Below, piece by piece: positions 20,023-29,010 of a stretch of DNA of 64,000 nt (positions are counted from its first letter, which is position 1; each line of letters starts with the position of its first letter). Source of the DNA: Blastococcus sp. HT6-30 (GTDB taxonomy: Bacteria; Actinomycetota; Actinomycetes; Mycobacteriales; Geodermatophilaceae); contig NZ_CP155792.1 of the NCBI RefSeq assembly GCF_039729015.1, forward strand, positions 3,637,697 to 3,701,696. Reading direction: 5' to 3'. The position numbers were made by a program, and so were the translations under genes. The notes under the pieces are model-generated. The model was not told where the DNA came from and did not search any database. It saw only the letters and a program-made list of their open reading frames with translations.

Positions 20023-20628
20023 GTGCCGGAGCCCAGCACGTGGATGCGGATGACCCAGGAGGACCCGGAGCACTCGGCGGCCTACGTGCAGCGGTTCCGC
20101 ACGCTGGCCGAGCAGGGGATGGACCTGGTCGGTGAGGCGCGGTTGGTCGACGCGATGCTGCCCCGCGGGTCGCGGGTCCTGGACGCGGGCTGCGGGCCGG
20201 GGCGGGTCGGCGCCCACCTGCACGAGGTCGGGCACCACGTCGTCGGCGTCGACGTCGACCCGGTGCTCGTCGCCGCCGCGGAGGAGGACCATCCCGGCCC
20301 GCGCTGGCTGGTCGGCGACCTGGCCGAGCTCGACCTGACCGCCCACGGCATCACCGAGCCGTTCGACGCGATCGTCAGCGCCGGGAACGTGATGGCGTTC
20401 CTGGCTCCCTCGACGAGGGATGCGGTGCTGCGCCGGCTCCGGGCGCACGTGGCTCCCGAGGGGCGGGCCGTCATCGGCTTCGGCGCGGGCCGCGGTTACG
20501 AGTTCGACGAGTTCCTGACCGACGCAGGGGCGGCCGGCTGGGCACCGGACGTGCTGCTCTCCACCTGGGACCTGCGGCCGTTCACCCCCGAGTCGGACTT
20601 CCTGGTCGCCGTCCTCCGCCCCGTCTGA
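20023..20628 (+). CDS. SAM-dependent methyltransferase, class I
   Basis: A 201-aa protein with the Rossmann-type SAM-binding motif VLDAGCGPGRVGAHL (about residues 51-65), the acidic residue after strand 2 (VVGVDVDPVL), and FDAIVSAGNVMAF. The small-molecule methyltransferase fold is clear; the substrate is not. I prefer the GTG at 20023 because GGAGGAGG lies 5 nt upstream. A longer version from the GTG at 19891 adds 44 non-conserved residues. It follows dinB on the same strand by 128 bp. Confidence 0.85.
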   Translation: MPEPSTWMRMTQEDPEHSAAYVQRFRTLAEQGMDLVGEARLVDAMLPRGSRVLDAGCGPGRVGAHLHEVGHHVVGVDVDPVLVAAAEEDHPGPRWLVGDLAELDLTAHGITEPFDAIVSAGNVMAFLAPSTRDAVLRRLRAHVAPEGRAVIGFGAGRGYEFDEFLTDAGAAGWAPDVLLSTWDLRPFTPESDFLVAVLRPV

Positions 20629-20708
20629 CGCGCACACCCGCGGGTCAGCGTGCGCCGCGCGGGCCGTCCGCCGGCGATCGGGTCGCCGGCTCCGCCCAGG
20701 CGTCGCCG

Positions 20709-21923
20709 TCACTGCTCGCCCGGCGTCGGCGGAGCCGCGGGCAAGGCGACGCCGAGGGCCACGGTGAGGTCCCGGACCGTCTGCGGGTCCTCCAGGCGCG
20801 GCCCGTAGAGCTCCCGCAGCTGCGTCATCCGGTAGCGGACGGTCTGCGGGTGCACGAAGAGGGCCGCGGCGACCTGCTCGCGCCGGCCGTGGTGCAGCAG
20901 CCAGGAGCGCAGGGTCTCGGTCAGCTTCTCGCGCGCGGTGTCCCCCACCGACTCCAGGGGCGCCAGCACCCGGGCCCGCAGGTCGGCCAGGGCGTCCTCG
21001 TCGGCGCGCACGACCAGCTCGGCCAGGCGGGCGTCGGTGTCCAGCGGCCCGCCGTCGCCCGGTGTCATCCCGAGGCGCAGCGCCCGCAGCGCCCGGCGGT
21101 ACGACGCCTGGACGTTCCACCAGGGTCGCGCCGGCCCGACCACCGCCTCGCGGCCCCCGAGTCCGCGCAGCAGCGCCCCGCGGGCGGCACCCTCGGCGTC
21201 CGGCACCAGCAGCACGGCGAGATCCCCGGTCCGGTCCACGTCGGGGACGTCCTCGGCGGCGACGAGCGTGCGCGGGTCGAGGGAGACCATCGCGCCCCGG
21301 GTCCGGCCGTCCGGGAGCAGGACGGCCGTGAGGGTGCGCGGCGCCGTCCACTCGGCCCGCTGCGCCAGCGCCACCAGCTCCGTGTGCGGGCCGCCGGTGA
21401 GCAGCCCGTGCGCCAGGCGCTCGAGCATGCGCTGGCGGGCCCGGCCGCTGGACGCCAGCTCGTCGGCGTGGCCGGCGACGCTCGCGGCGGACAGCTGGTC
21501 GATGTAGGCGAAGACCAGCTCGGCGAACCGGGCGAGCGCCTCCGGCCCCAGACCGGCGGTGACCGCGGCGGCGCTCATGTCCCGCCAGGACACCCGGGCG
21601 CCGACCCGGTAGGCGGCCAGCAGCGCGTCCATCGAGCGCCCGCTGCGCGCCTCTCCCCTGCCGAGGGCGTACGCGGCCTCGACGACCGACCCCCCGGGCG
21701 TGCCGGCGTCGGCATTGCCGCCGGCGGCGGCCAGCTGGAGGAACCCACGGAGGGTCAGCTCGACAGCGGTGGAGATCTTGCGCCCCATCGGGCCGAGGAA
21801 CGCATCGGCGTAGCCCGGCACCGCGACGATGATCTCCTCGACCGCGCGCTCGGCCACCCTCGGCAGCTCGGTGCGCATCGCCTCCGCGACCGCTTCGGGG
21901 AAGGGCGCGGGGTCCGGTGTCAT
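20709..21923 (-). CDS. PucR/CdaR-type transcriptional regulator
   Basis: A 404-aa regulator. The N-terminal two thirds is a helical sensing region (an RsbR-like helical bundle, then a GGDEF-like degenerate domain around 180-300). The C terminus carries the PucR helix-turn-helix, LLHHGRREQVAAALFVHPQTVRYRMTQLRELYG (about 345-377). It is divergent from the ferredoxin reductase/desaturase genes with a 92-bp gap, the usual arrangement for a regulator acting on its neighbours. I therefore infer it controls fatty-acid desaturation here. The ATG at 21923 is preceded by AGGAGGTCAG. Confidence 0.85.
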   Translation of the reverse strand: MTPDPAPFPEAVAEAMRTELPRVAERAVEEIIVAVPGYADAFLGPMGRKISTAVELTLRGFLQLAAAGGNADAGTPGGSVVEAAYALGRGEARSGRSMDALLAAYRVGARVSWRDMSAAAVTAGLGPEALARFAELVFAYIDQLSAASVAGHADELASSGRARQRMLERLAHGLLTGGPHTELVALAQRAEWTAPRTLTAVLLPDGRTRGAMVSLDPRTLVAAEDVPDVDRTGDLAVLLVPDAEGAARGALLRGLGGREAVVGPARPWWNVQASYRRALRALRLGMTPGDGGPLDTDARLAELVVRADEDALADLRARVLAPLESVGDTAREKLTETLRSWLLHHGRREQVAAALFVHPQTVRYRMTQLRELYGPRLEDPQTVRDLTVALGVALPAAPPTPGEQ

Positions 21924-22015
21924 CTGACCTCCTTTGTCTTCGGCGAACAGAAGCTACCCGCCGATTCACGTCCGGAGCACAGGTACTTGACTGCCGGACT
22001 GGGAAAGCTGTGTAC

Positions 22016-23122
22016 ATGACAGCAACCGCCCGCCCCGCCGCGGCCCGTCCGCCGGCGCGGAGCGCGCTGCGCGACCGGGTGCTCAAGCTCGCCGAGCTCG
22101 TGACCACCCCGCTGCTGCCGGTCGACTACCTCGACCTGTTCGACCCGCTCCGCTCCGGTGCGGCCCTCCGCGGCCGGATCGAGGCCGTGCAGCGGGAGAC
22201 CCGGGACGCCGCCAGCATCGTGATCCGCCCGGGTCGCGACTGGCTGCCGCACGTCCCCGGCCAGTACGTCCGCATCGGGATCGACATCGACGGCGTCCGC
22301 CAGTGGCGCGCCTACTCGATCACCTCGATCCTCGACCGCGCCGACGGCTGCTTCACCATCACGGTCAAGGCCATCCCCGACGGCAAGGTCAGCAACCACC
22401 TGGTGCACCGGGTCCGCCCCGGCACGATCATCCAGCTGGACCAGGCCACCGGGGAGTTCTGCCTCCCCGAGCAGGCGCCGGCGAAGGCGCTGTTCGTCAC
22501 CGCCGGCTCCGGCATCACGCCGGTCATGGGCATTCTGCGCAACCACGCCGACCAGCTCACCGACACCGTGCTGGTCCACTCCTCGCCCACGGCCGAGGAC
22601 GTCGTCTTCGGCGCCGAGCTGCGGCAGATGGCCGCCGAGGGCCGGATCCGGCTGATCGAGCAGCACACCGACAGCGCCGGGATGCTCGACGCCCGGTCCA
22701 TCGCCGAGCTGGTGCCCGACCTGCACGAGCGCGCCACCTGGGCCTGCGGCCCCGTGGGCATGCTCGAAGCGCTGGAGGAGCACTGGGCCTCGGTCGGCAT
22801 CGCCGACCGGCTCTACACCGAGCGCTTCCGCCCGCGGATCCTCGTGACCGGCGAGGGCGGCACGGTCAGCTTCACCAAGAACGGGACCACCGTCGAGGCG
22901 GACGGCGCCACGCCGATCCTCGACGCCGCCGAGGAGGCCGGCGTCCTCATGCCCAGTGGCTGCCGGATGGGCATCTGCTACGGCTGCGTCCTCCCGCTGC
23001 GCGAGGGCGCCGTCCGCGACCTGCGCAACGGCGAGATCACCACCGCCGAGGACGTCGGTGACGGCGTCCTCATCCAGACCTGCGTCAGCGCCGCCGCCGG
23101 CGCCTGCGCCATCGACCACTGA
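22016..23122 (+). CDS. Ferredoxin reductase (electron donor to the acyl desaturase)
   Basis: A 368-aa redox protein with three modules. These are an FAD-binding domain (RAYSIT at about residues 100-105), an NAD(P)H-binding domain (FVTAGSGITPVMGIL) and a C-terminal plant-type [2Fe-2S] domain with Cys316, 321, 324 and 356 (C-x4-C-x2-C-x31-C). It closely resembles the mycobacterial Rv3230c-type reductase that feeds electrons to the DesA3 stearoyl-CoA desaturase. The ATG at 22016 has GGGAAAG about 9 nt upstream. Only 26 bp separate it from the desaturase gene, so the two form an operon. The upstream divergent PucR protein is the likely regulator. Confidence 0.92.
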   Translation: MTATARPAAARPPARSALRDRVLKLAELVTTPLLPVDYLDLFDPLRSGAALRGRIEAVQRETRDAASIVIRPGRDWLPHVPGQYVRIGIDIDGVRQWRAYSITSILDRADGCFTITVKAIPDGKVSNHLVHRVRPGTIIQLDQATGEFCLPEQAPAKALFVTAGSGITPVMGILRNHADQLTDTVLVHSSPTAEDVVFGAELRQMAAEGRIRLIEQHTDSAGMLDARSIAELVPDLHERATWACGPVGMLEALEEHWASVGIADRLYTERFRPRILVTGEGGTVSFTKNGTTVEADGATPILDAAEEAGVLMPSGCRMGICYGCVLPLREGAVRDLRNGEITTAEDVGDGVLIQTCVSAAAGACAIDH

Positions 23123-23148
23123 CCGCCTCGAGCCACAGGAGCCCGGAC

Positions 23149-24348
23149 ATGACCGTCATCCAGAAGAAGCCCGAGAACCCGATCGCCCACCTGTCCGCCG
23201 AGGACGTCGAGATGATCGGCAAGGAGCTCGACACCATCCGCCAGGAGATCCGCGACAGCCTGGGCGAGAACGACGCGAAGTACATCCGCACCGTCATCGA
23301 CGTGCAGCGCAAGCTCGAGCTGGGCAGCCGCGCCGTCCTGCTGTTCTCGAAGTTCCCGCCGGCATGGCTGCTCGGGACGGCCGGCCTGTCGGTCGCCAAG
23401 ATCCTCGAGAACATGGAGATCGGGCACAACATCCTCCACGGGCAGTGGGACTGGATGCGCGACCCGAAGATCCACTCCACGACGTGGGAGTGGGACATGG
23501 CCAGCCCGGCCGAGCAGTGGAAGCACTCGCACAACGAGCTGCACCACACGTACACCAACGTGATCGGCAAGGACAACGACCTCGGCTACGGCATCATGCG
23601 CGTCGACGAGGACCAGCGCTGGCACCCGATGTACCTTGCGCAGCCGCTGTGGAACTTCATCAACGCCTGCTTCTTCGAGTACGGGATCGCCGCCTACGAC
23701 CTCGAGCTGGGCAAGAACCTGGCCACGAAGAAGCGCCGCAACGACCCCAAGTTCCGGGCCGCCGCCAAGCAGGTGCTGAAGAAGATCCGCAACCAGGCGG
23801 CCAAGGACTACGTCGTCCACCCGCTGCTCTCGGGCCCGTCGTTCCTGCCGACGCTGGCAGCCAACTTCACCGCCAACGTGGTGCGCAACCTCTGGTCGCA
23901 CTCGGTGATCATGTGTGGGCACTTCCCCGAGGGGGTCGAGACCTTCGAGAAGACCTCGATCGACGGGGAGACCCGCGGCGAGTGGTACGTCCGCCAGATG
24001 CTCGGCTCGGCCAACATCTCGGGCAGCAAGGCCATGCACATCATGACCGGCAACCTGTCGCACCAGGTGGAGCACCACCTGTTCCCGGACATCCCGAGCA
24101 ACCGCTACGCGGAGATCGCGCCGAAGGTGAAGGACATCTTCGACCGGTACGGCCTCACCTACCACTCGGCCCCGCTGTACAAGCAGGTCGCGAGCGCGTG
24201 GCACAAGGTCATCCGCCTGTCGCTGCCCAACGGCTGGCTGGCCGAGACGACGCCGAAGAACGCCCCGGCGCAGCTGGCCAAGCTGTACAAGATGACGACC
24301 GGCGGGCCCAAGGTCCGCCGCGCCCTGCAGCAGAAGGCCGCCGCCTGA
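23149..24348 (+). CDS. Membrane fatty-acid (acyl-CoA) desaturase
   Basis: A 399-aa integral membrane di-iron enzyme that introduces a double bond into saturated acyl chains, probably delta-9 of stearoyl-CoA as for DesA3. The three histidine boxes are intact: GHNILH (H93, H97), HNELHH (128-133) and HQVEHH (305-310). Hydrophobic segments flank the boxes. The ATG at 23149 follows AGGAGCCCGGAC. It forms a pair with the preceding ferredoxin reductase and is followed by a very strong hairpin terminator. Desaturation adjusts membrane fluidity, which would fit regulation by the adjacent PucR protein. Confidence 0.93.
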   Translation: MTVIQKKPENPIAHLSAEDVEMIGKELDTIRQEIRDSLGENDAKYIRTVIDVQRKLELGSRAVLLFSKFPPAWLLGTAGLSVAKILENMEIGHNILHGQWDWMRDPKIHSTTWEWDMASPAEQWKHSHNELHHTYTNVIGKDNDLGYGIMRVDEDQRWHPMYLAQPLWNFINACFFEYGIAAYDLELGKNLATKKRRNDPKFRAAAKQVLKKIRNQAAKDYVVHPLLSGPSFLPTLAANFTANVVRNLWSHSVIMCGHFPEGVETFEKTSIDGETRGEWYVRQMLGSANISGSKAMHIMTGNLSHQVEHHLFPDIPSNRYAEIAPKVKDIFDRYGLTYHSAPLYKQVASAWHKVIRLSLPNGWLAETTPKNAPAQLAKLYKMTTGGPKVRRALQQKAAA

Positions 24349-24363
24349 TCCAGCGGTAGCGCC

Positions 24364-24410
24364 GAACGGGAGAGGCCCAGAACCGTCATGGTTCTGGGCC
24401 TCTCCCGTTC
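24364..24410 (+). terminator. Strong hairpin after the desaturase operon
   Basis: A perfect 21-bp stem (GAACGGGAGAGGCCCAGAACC paired with its complement) closes a 5-nt loop GTCAT, 15 bp after the desaturase stop. No long T tract follows, as is common in high-GC actinobacteria. Confidence 0.85.
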
Positions 24411-24998
24411 ACCGCTCCGCGACCCGCGGGCCTCGTCGTGCGGTTTGTAGGGCGACATGCAACTGTCGGTGCGCACGACGCCTGGTGTCATCGGTGACGG
24501 GCCTCGACGCTTCTCCACAGTGATCGGTGACAAGCAGCGTCGCGGATCTCTGCTTGCGCCAACCAGGCGGTTCCAGGCGCCACGCGTACGTCTTTACAGC
24601 AAAACGGCTGCCTCACAGGCGAAGAGTCAACCGATCCGGGGACAGTTCCGCGGGCTCATCGGGCGATAGCCGCGTACGAGCGTGTACCCGGCCGGCACGG
24701 CGCCGACCGTGACCAGCAGGATCGATTGCTGACTGTGAGGGCGACCCCGGGCCCTGCGGGGATGAGGGACCACAGCCAGCGCTTGTAGCAGGGGGATCGA
24801 CGCGGCGGCATCCGGCCGACCGGGCGGCAGGCGAGCTTTGGTAACCGTGTCGAGCAGGACGGACGGGGAAGTTCAAGACGGGCACGGGCCTCTCGCTGGT
24901 GACCGATGGCTTCACGCACCCTCGGATCACTCCGGCCCGTGCCCGCCCTCAAACTCCTGGTTCAGGCACTCGTCTCGCGACTTTGCAGCAGCCCTGGG
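24411..24998. other. Non-coding 588-bp stretch with an IS-end relic and a 12-bp inverted repeat
   Basis: No convincing gene on either strand; short frames here are Arg/Pro/Ser-rich noise. The stretch holds an IS3-end-like relic at about 24610-24649. It also holds a 12-bp perfect inverted repeat (CGGGCACGGGCC at 24879-24890 and its complement at 24934-24945), whose 43-bp spacer carries no recognised feature. Confidence 0.6.
24610..24649 (-). mobile_element. Relic of an IS3-type element end
   Basis: This 40-bp stretch matches the sequence beside the IS3 transposase remnant (27065-27104) at 33 of 40 positions and in the same orientation, including GCCTCACAGGC. No transposase is associated with this copy, so it is a solo end. 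Confidence 0.55.
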
Positions 24999-26615
24999 TC
25001 ATCGCCCTCCCGGATGACTGGTCTCCAGTGCCGGGGCGGAAGCGGGCGGGACACGGACGTCGGCGGCCTGCTCGAACGCGTAGGCGTAGGCGAGAAGGTC
25101 GTCCTCGCTGTAGGCGCGGCCGAGCAGCTCGATGCCGATCGGGACGCCAACAGGCGCGGCCTCCGTCGGAGCGGAGAACCCGCCTTGGAAGGTGACCGCC
25201 GGCAAGCCGGTGCTGTTGGACATCAAGCCGTTCCGCTCGACCTGCGACTCCCCGATCGGCACCACAAGGCGCTTCTGGTGTGGATAGACGATGGCGTCGA
25301 GGTCGAGGTCGGCCATCGTGCTGAGGACGAGGTTGCGCATCTTGTCCCGGTTGGCGTAGCGCTGGAGGTACTCCGGCGTGCTCGTGCCGCCGCCGCCGAG
25401 CAGCTCCACCTCCTCCTGCAGGGTCTGCTGGACCGACGGCGCCGCCTCGCCGGTCTCGGCGATGTCCGCCAGGGAGTTGTACGGGGTGCCGGAACCGAAG
25501 TCCTCGAGGTAGTCCGCCATCGCCTCCGCCGCTTCCCAGTTGCTGGTGGAGACCTGGCCGCTCAGCTCCTCGAAGCCCTCCATCTCGAACGGGACCACCT
25601 CGGCGCCGAGAGCCTCCATCTGCTTCACGGCGTCGTCGACGACGGCGTTCACCTCGCCGTGGACCTCCGGGTCGTCGCCCATCAGGTTGGTCATGAGGCC
25701 GATCCGGGTGCCCTTGAGCGCCTTCTCGGTGAGGCCGTCCAGATAGGAGTTCGGGGTCATCCCGTCACCGTTGGCGGTGATCGGATCCTCGGGGTCGTAG
25801 CCCACCATGACGTCGAGGAGGCGGGCGGCGTCCTCGACGGTGCGCGCAATGGGGCCGATCTCGTCCTGGGTGTAGCTGTTCGGTGCCACTCCGTGGCGGC
25901 TCACCAGTCCACGGGTCGGCCGGATGCCGACCAGGCTGTTGGCCGAGCTTGGGGAGCGGATCGACTGCCCGGTGTCGCTGCCGGTGCCGATGAGGCCGAA
26001 GTTCGCGGCCAGGGCCGCACCCGTTCCGCCGCTCGAGCCTCCCGGTGTACGGGTGAGGTCGTACGGGTTGTGGACCTGGTCGCCGAGGCTGGAAAGACTC
26101 TCCCCGCCACGGGCGAATTCGTGGAGATGCGTCTTGCCGAGGATCAGAGCGCCCTCGTCTCGCATGGCAGCGACAGTCGTGGCGTCTTCAGCCGGGATCA
26201 TGCCTTCCATCGCCTCCGAGCTGGAGGTGGTGGGCATGTCGGCGGTGTTGAAGTTGTCCTTCAGCAGGATCGGGACGCAGTGCAGGCTGCCGACGGAATT
26301 CTTGTCCTTCTCGTACTCCGCGTCCTTCTCGGCTGCGGTCTCCAACGCGTCCGGGTTGATCGTCACGATGGATGCGAACTGGTCGTCGTAGGCCTCGATG
26401 CGGTCCAGGTAATCCTGGACGAGTTCGACACAGGTGAGCTTGCCGCTACGGAACGCAGCCTGAACCTCGGAGACCGTGGTCTCCATGATGTCGAAGGTGG
26501 CCCTTCCCGGGTGCTCCCCCCGGGGTTGAGCATGGGCAGTGGCTGGGACGACTAGCGAAACTCCGAGAACAGCCGCTGTCAGGGGAACGACCCGTGTGCC
26601 ATGTAGGCGACGCAT
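24999..26615 (-). CDS. Secreted amidase (amidase-signature family)
   Basis: A 538-aa exported hydrolase. Residues 1-29 are a Sec signal peptide (twin Arg at 2-3 only, no Tat motif) ending in AHA. The amidase-signature triad is visible: Lys119 in LLKDNF, the cis-Ser pair S194/S195 in GGSSGG, and the nucleophile Ser218 in TGQSIRSP. The length fits secreted AS-family enzymes that hydrolyse small amides, amino-acid amides or peptide amides. The ATG at 26615 follows GGAAGG with 6-nt spacing. Its codon use is less GC-extreme and Asp/Glu/Asn richer than its neighbours, and it lies between IS3 debris on both sides, suggesting acquisition by transfer. The natural substrate is unknown. Confidence 0.88.
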   Translation of the reverse strand: MRRLHGTRVVPLTAAVLGVSLVVPATAHAQPRGEHPGRATFDIMETTVSEVQAAFRSGKLTCVELVQDYLDRIEAYDDQFASIVTINPDALETAAEKDAEYEKDKNSVGSLHCVPILLKDNFNTADMPTTSSSEAMEGMIPAEDATTVAAMRDEGALILGKTHLHEFARGGESLSSLGDQVHNPYDLTRTPGGSSGGTGAALAANFGLIGTGSDTGQSIRSPSSANSLVGIRPTRGLVSRHGVAPNSYTQDEIGPIARTVEDAARLLDVMVGYDPEDPITANGDGMTPNSYLDGLTEKALKGTRIGLMTNLMGDDPEVHGEVNAVVDDAVKQMEALGAEVVPFEMEGFEELSGQVSTSNWEAAEAMADYLEDFGSGTPYNSLADIAETGEAAPSVQQTLQEEVELLGGGGTSTPEYLQRYANRDKMRNLVLSTMADLDLDAIVYPHQKRLVVPIGESQVERNGLMSNSTGLPAVTFQGGFSAPTEAAPVGVPIGIELLGRAYSEDDLLAYAYAFEQAADVRVPPASAPALETSHPGGR

Positions 26616-27046
26616 ACAACGCCTTCCGATGAGGGGGTGATGGGTGCCCTGACCGTTCCAGCGTCTCGTTTCGGCCCGATGACGACTGCCTCACCTGTCT
26701 GTTTCCACGCACAACCCGGCGAACCCGCAGACTTGACCCGCGAGAGTCGACAGTTCCGCTGCTGGGCGCACAACCGGGCGACCCGGTTCTCACCGGCGGC
26801 GTTGTTGCGCCGGCGCAGCTCCCGCAGCTCCGCCGACTCATCCGGCTTGCCGCTTCCGCCGCGATCGCTTGAGGCCGGTGGCGCGAGCCCGTCCTCCCGG
26901 TCGGCGATCTTCAACCAGCGCTGCAGACAGGACTCCGAGATCCCGAAGTCGCGCGCGACTCGGGAGACCGACGCCTCGCCCTTGCGGGCCACGGCGATCA
27001 CGTCACGCCGGAACTCCGGCGGGAACCGTTTGGGTACGGTGCTGAT
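26579..27046 (-). pseudogene. IS3-family transposase OrfA remnant
   Basis: The frame shows the OrfA opening STVPKRFPPEFRRDV followed by the helix-turn-helix VSRVARDFGISESCLQRWL and ELRRRN, recognisable to about 26804. Beyond that the leucine zipper and end are lost and the frame becomes random. The expected start position reads ATC rather than ATG. No OrfB with a DDE catalytic domain follows; the amidase gene begins immediately downstream and even overlaps the frame. The insertion sequence is therefore dead and truncated. Confidence 0.8.
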
Positions 27047-27064
27047 CCTTCCAGCGAAGCCGGA

Positions 27065-27104
27065 GCCTCACAGGCAAGGAGTCGACCGAACCGGGAGCAG
27101 TCCC
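27065..27104 (-). mobile_element. IS3-type element end next to the OrfA remnant
   Basis: Starting 19 bp outside the OrfA frame, this segment (GCCTCACAGGC, then AGGAGTCGACCGAACCGGGAG) occupies the place of the IS left terminal region. It matches the solo relic at 24610-24649 (33/40). Confidence 0.6.
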
Positions 27105-27449
27105 GGAGGCCCCGCTCGAGATCGCTTTGGCTGGGACCCTGTGCGTTCCCGGGGCGACTGATGCGCCCTGCCCGGAAGGATACCGGGACGGGCCCGCAAC
27201 CCCGGCCTGTCGACCAGACCCGAAAGGCGATGGGCCCAGACCTGCGCCTGTACTTAGAGGTGACCTGCACCCGCCCAGTGCCGAGCGCCCGCCGGCGGAC
27301 GCCGTGCTTGGTCAGGGCCCGGTGACGCCTGGACGTCACTTGCCCACAGGCCCGATGACACCGAGCGTCGCCAGTGCTGACGTTCCCGCGTCGTTCGCTG
27401 ACGCCGCCCGATGAGGCGGGCGGCCTCTGACCTGTCGCCCTACGGCCGC
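27105..27449. other. 345-bp stretch without a recognised gene
   Basis: Between the IS end and the dnaB stop I see only short, compositionally odd frames on both strands and no RNA gene. It may be further IS or old coding debris. Confidence 0.5.
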
Positions 27450-28820
27450 TCAGTTCGCCATGTCCACGAAGCGGCTGTAGTGGCCCTGGAAGGCGACCGT
27501 GACGTTGGCCGTCGGGCCGTTGCGGTGCTTGACCAGCATGATGTCGGCCTCACCGGCCCGCGGGGACTCCTTCTCGTACATGTCCTCGCGGTGGATCATC
27601 ATGACCATGTCGGCGTCCTGCTCGATGGAGCCGGACTCACGGAGGTCCGACAGCATCGGCTTCTTGTCCTGGCGCTGTTCCGAGCCACGGTTCAGCTGCG
27701 ACATCGCGATGACCGGGACCTCGATCTCCTTGGCCAGCAGCTTCAGGGCGCGAGAGAACTCCGAGACCTCCTGCTGACGGCTCTCGACCCGCTTGCCCGA
27801 CGTCATCAGCTGCAGGTAGTCGATGACCACGAGCTTGAGGTCGTTGCGCTGCTTGAGCCGCCGGGCCTTTGCGCGGATCTCCATCATCGTCATGTTCGGC
27901 GAGTCGTCGATGTAGAGCGGGGCGTCGGCCACCTCACCCATGCGGCGCGCCAGCTTCGCCCAGTCCTCGTCGGAGAGGGTGCCGGCGCGCATGTGGTGCA
28001 GCGGCACCTTCGCCTCGGCCGAGAGCAGACGCATGGTGATCTCGTGCTTGCTCATCTCGAGCGAGAAGATCACCGCCGGCATCTGGTGCCTGACCGTGGC
28101 CGAGCGTGCGATGTCCAGGCCCAGCGTGCTCTTGCCGACACCGGGTCGGGCCGCGATGACGACCATCTGCCCGGCCTGCAGGCCGTTGGTCAACTCGTCG
28201 AGGTCACGGATGCCGGTGGGGACACCGCGCGCGGTGCCGCCCCGGGAGGCGATGGCGTCCAGCTCGTCCATCGTCGGCTGCAGGACGTCCTCGAGGCGCG
28301 CGTAGTCCTCGCTCATCCGCTTCTCGGTGACGTCGTAGATCTCCTGCTGGGCGCGGTCGACGATGTCGTCGACGTCCCCCTTGCCCCCGGCCGCACCGTA
28401 GCCGAGCTGCACGACGCGGGTACCGGCCTCGACCAGGCGCCGCAGCACGGCCTGCTCGGCGACGATCGCCGCGTAGTAGCCGGCGTTCGCGGCCGTCGGC
28501 GTCGAGGCGATGACCGTGTGCAGGTAGACCGCGCCGCCCATCTTGGACAGCTGGTCGGTGCGGTTGAGCTCCGCGGCGACGGTGATCGCGTCGGCGGGCT
28601 CACCGCGCCCGTAGAGGTCCAGGATGCAGTCGAAGATCACCTGGTGCGCAGGACGGTAGAAGTCGTTGCCGTGCAAGACCTCCACGACGTCGGCGATCGC
28701 GTCCTTGCTCAGCAGCATGCCGCCGAGCACCGACTGCTCCGCCGCGACGTCCTGAGGCGGCTGCCGGTCGTACTCCGGCGCCGTCACGGACGGTCGGCTG
28801 AACTCGTCGGCCACCGCCAC
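27450..28820 (-). CDS. dnaB: Replicative DNA helicase DnaB
   Basis: A 456-aa hexameric helicase that unwinds DNA at the replication fork. The N-terminal primase-interaction domain (QPPQDVAAEQSVLGGML, residues 20-36) is followed by the RecA-like domain. Walker A ARPGVGKST is at about 224-232, Walker B is VVIDYLQLM, and SRALKLLAKEIEVPVIAMSQLNR carries the arginine-finger region. The frame is continuous, so there is no intein, unlike mycobacterial DnaB. The GTG at 28820 is chosen because GGAGG lies 7 nt upstream; the open frame extends far beyond it through non-coding sequence. It follows rplI after a 603-bp gap containing DnaA-box-like sites. Confidence 0.95.
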   Translation of the reverse strand: MAVADEFSRPSVTAPEYDRQPPQDVAAEQSVLGGMLLSKDAIADVVEVLHGNDFYRPAHQVIFDCILDLYGRGEPADAITVAAELNRTDQLSKMGGAVYLHTVIASTPTAANAGYYAAIVAEQAVLRRLVEAGTRVVQLGYGAAGGKGDVDDIVDRAQQEIYDVTEKRMSEDYARLEDVLQPTMDELDAIASRGGTARGVPTGIRDLDELTNGLQAGQMVVIAARPGVGKSTLGLDIARSATVRHQMPAVIFSLEMSKHEITMRLLSAEAKVPLHHMRAGTLSDEDWAKLARRMGEVADAPLYIDDSPNMTMMEIRAKARRLKQRNDLKLVVIDYLQLMTSGKRVESRQQEVSEFSRALKLLAKEIEVPVIAMSQLNRGSEQRQDKKPMLSDLRESGSIEQDADMVMMIHREDMYEKESPRAGEADIMLVKHRNGPTANVTVAFQGHYSRFVDMAN

Positions 28821-29010
28821 GGGGGTACCTCCATCTCCTTGCGGGCGCGCCCGCATGACCACTGCGCGCAGGGGAAGTACGCGAGCTCGGCGGGCGGCGC
28901 CGGACCGAACGTCGGTTCGATCAATGCCTACCGGAGGGGACCGACAGTTCGCCGTCCCCGTGGTGGCCGGAGAGGACGTTAGGAAGCCGCGGCGGGAGAG
29001 TCCACCACCG

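Noticed and set aside
24879..24945. 12-bp inverted repeat as terminal repeats of a tiny mobile element or a small RNA
   Set aside because: The 43-bp spacer holds nothing recognisable, no flanking target duplication is visible, and such GC-rich repeats can occur by chance.
24613..24952. Possible transposase fragments on the minus strand in the gap before the amidase
   Set aside because: No catalytic or helix-turn-helix motif can be read in any frame; only the 40-bp end relic is supported.
28910..28945. tRNA-like T-arm string (GGTTCGATCAATGCC)
   Set aside because: No acceptor, D or anticodon arms can be folded around it.
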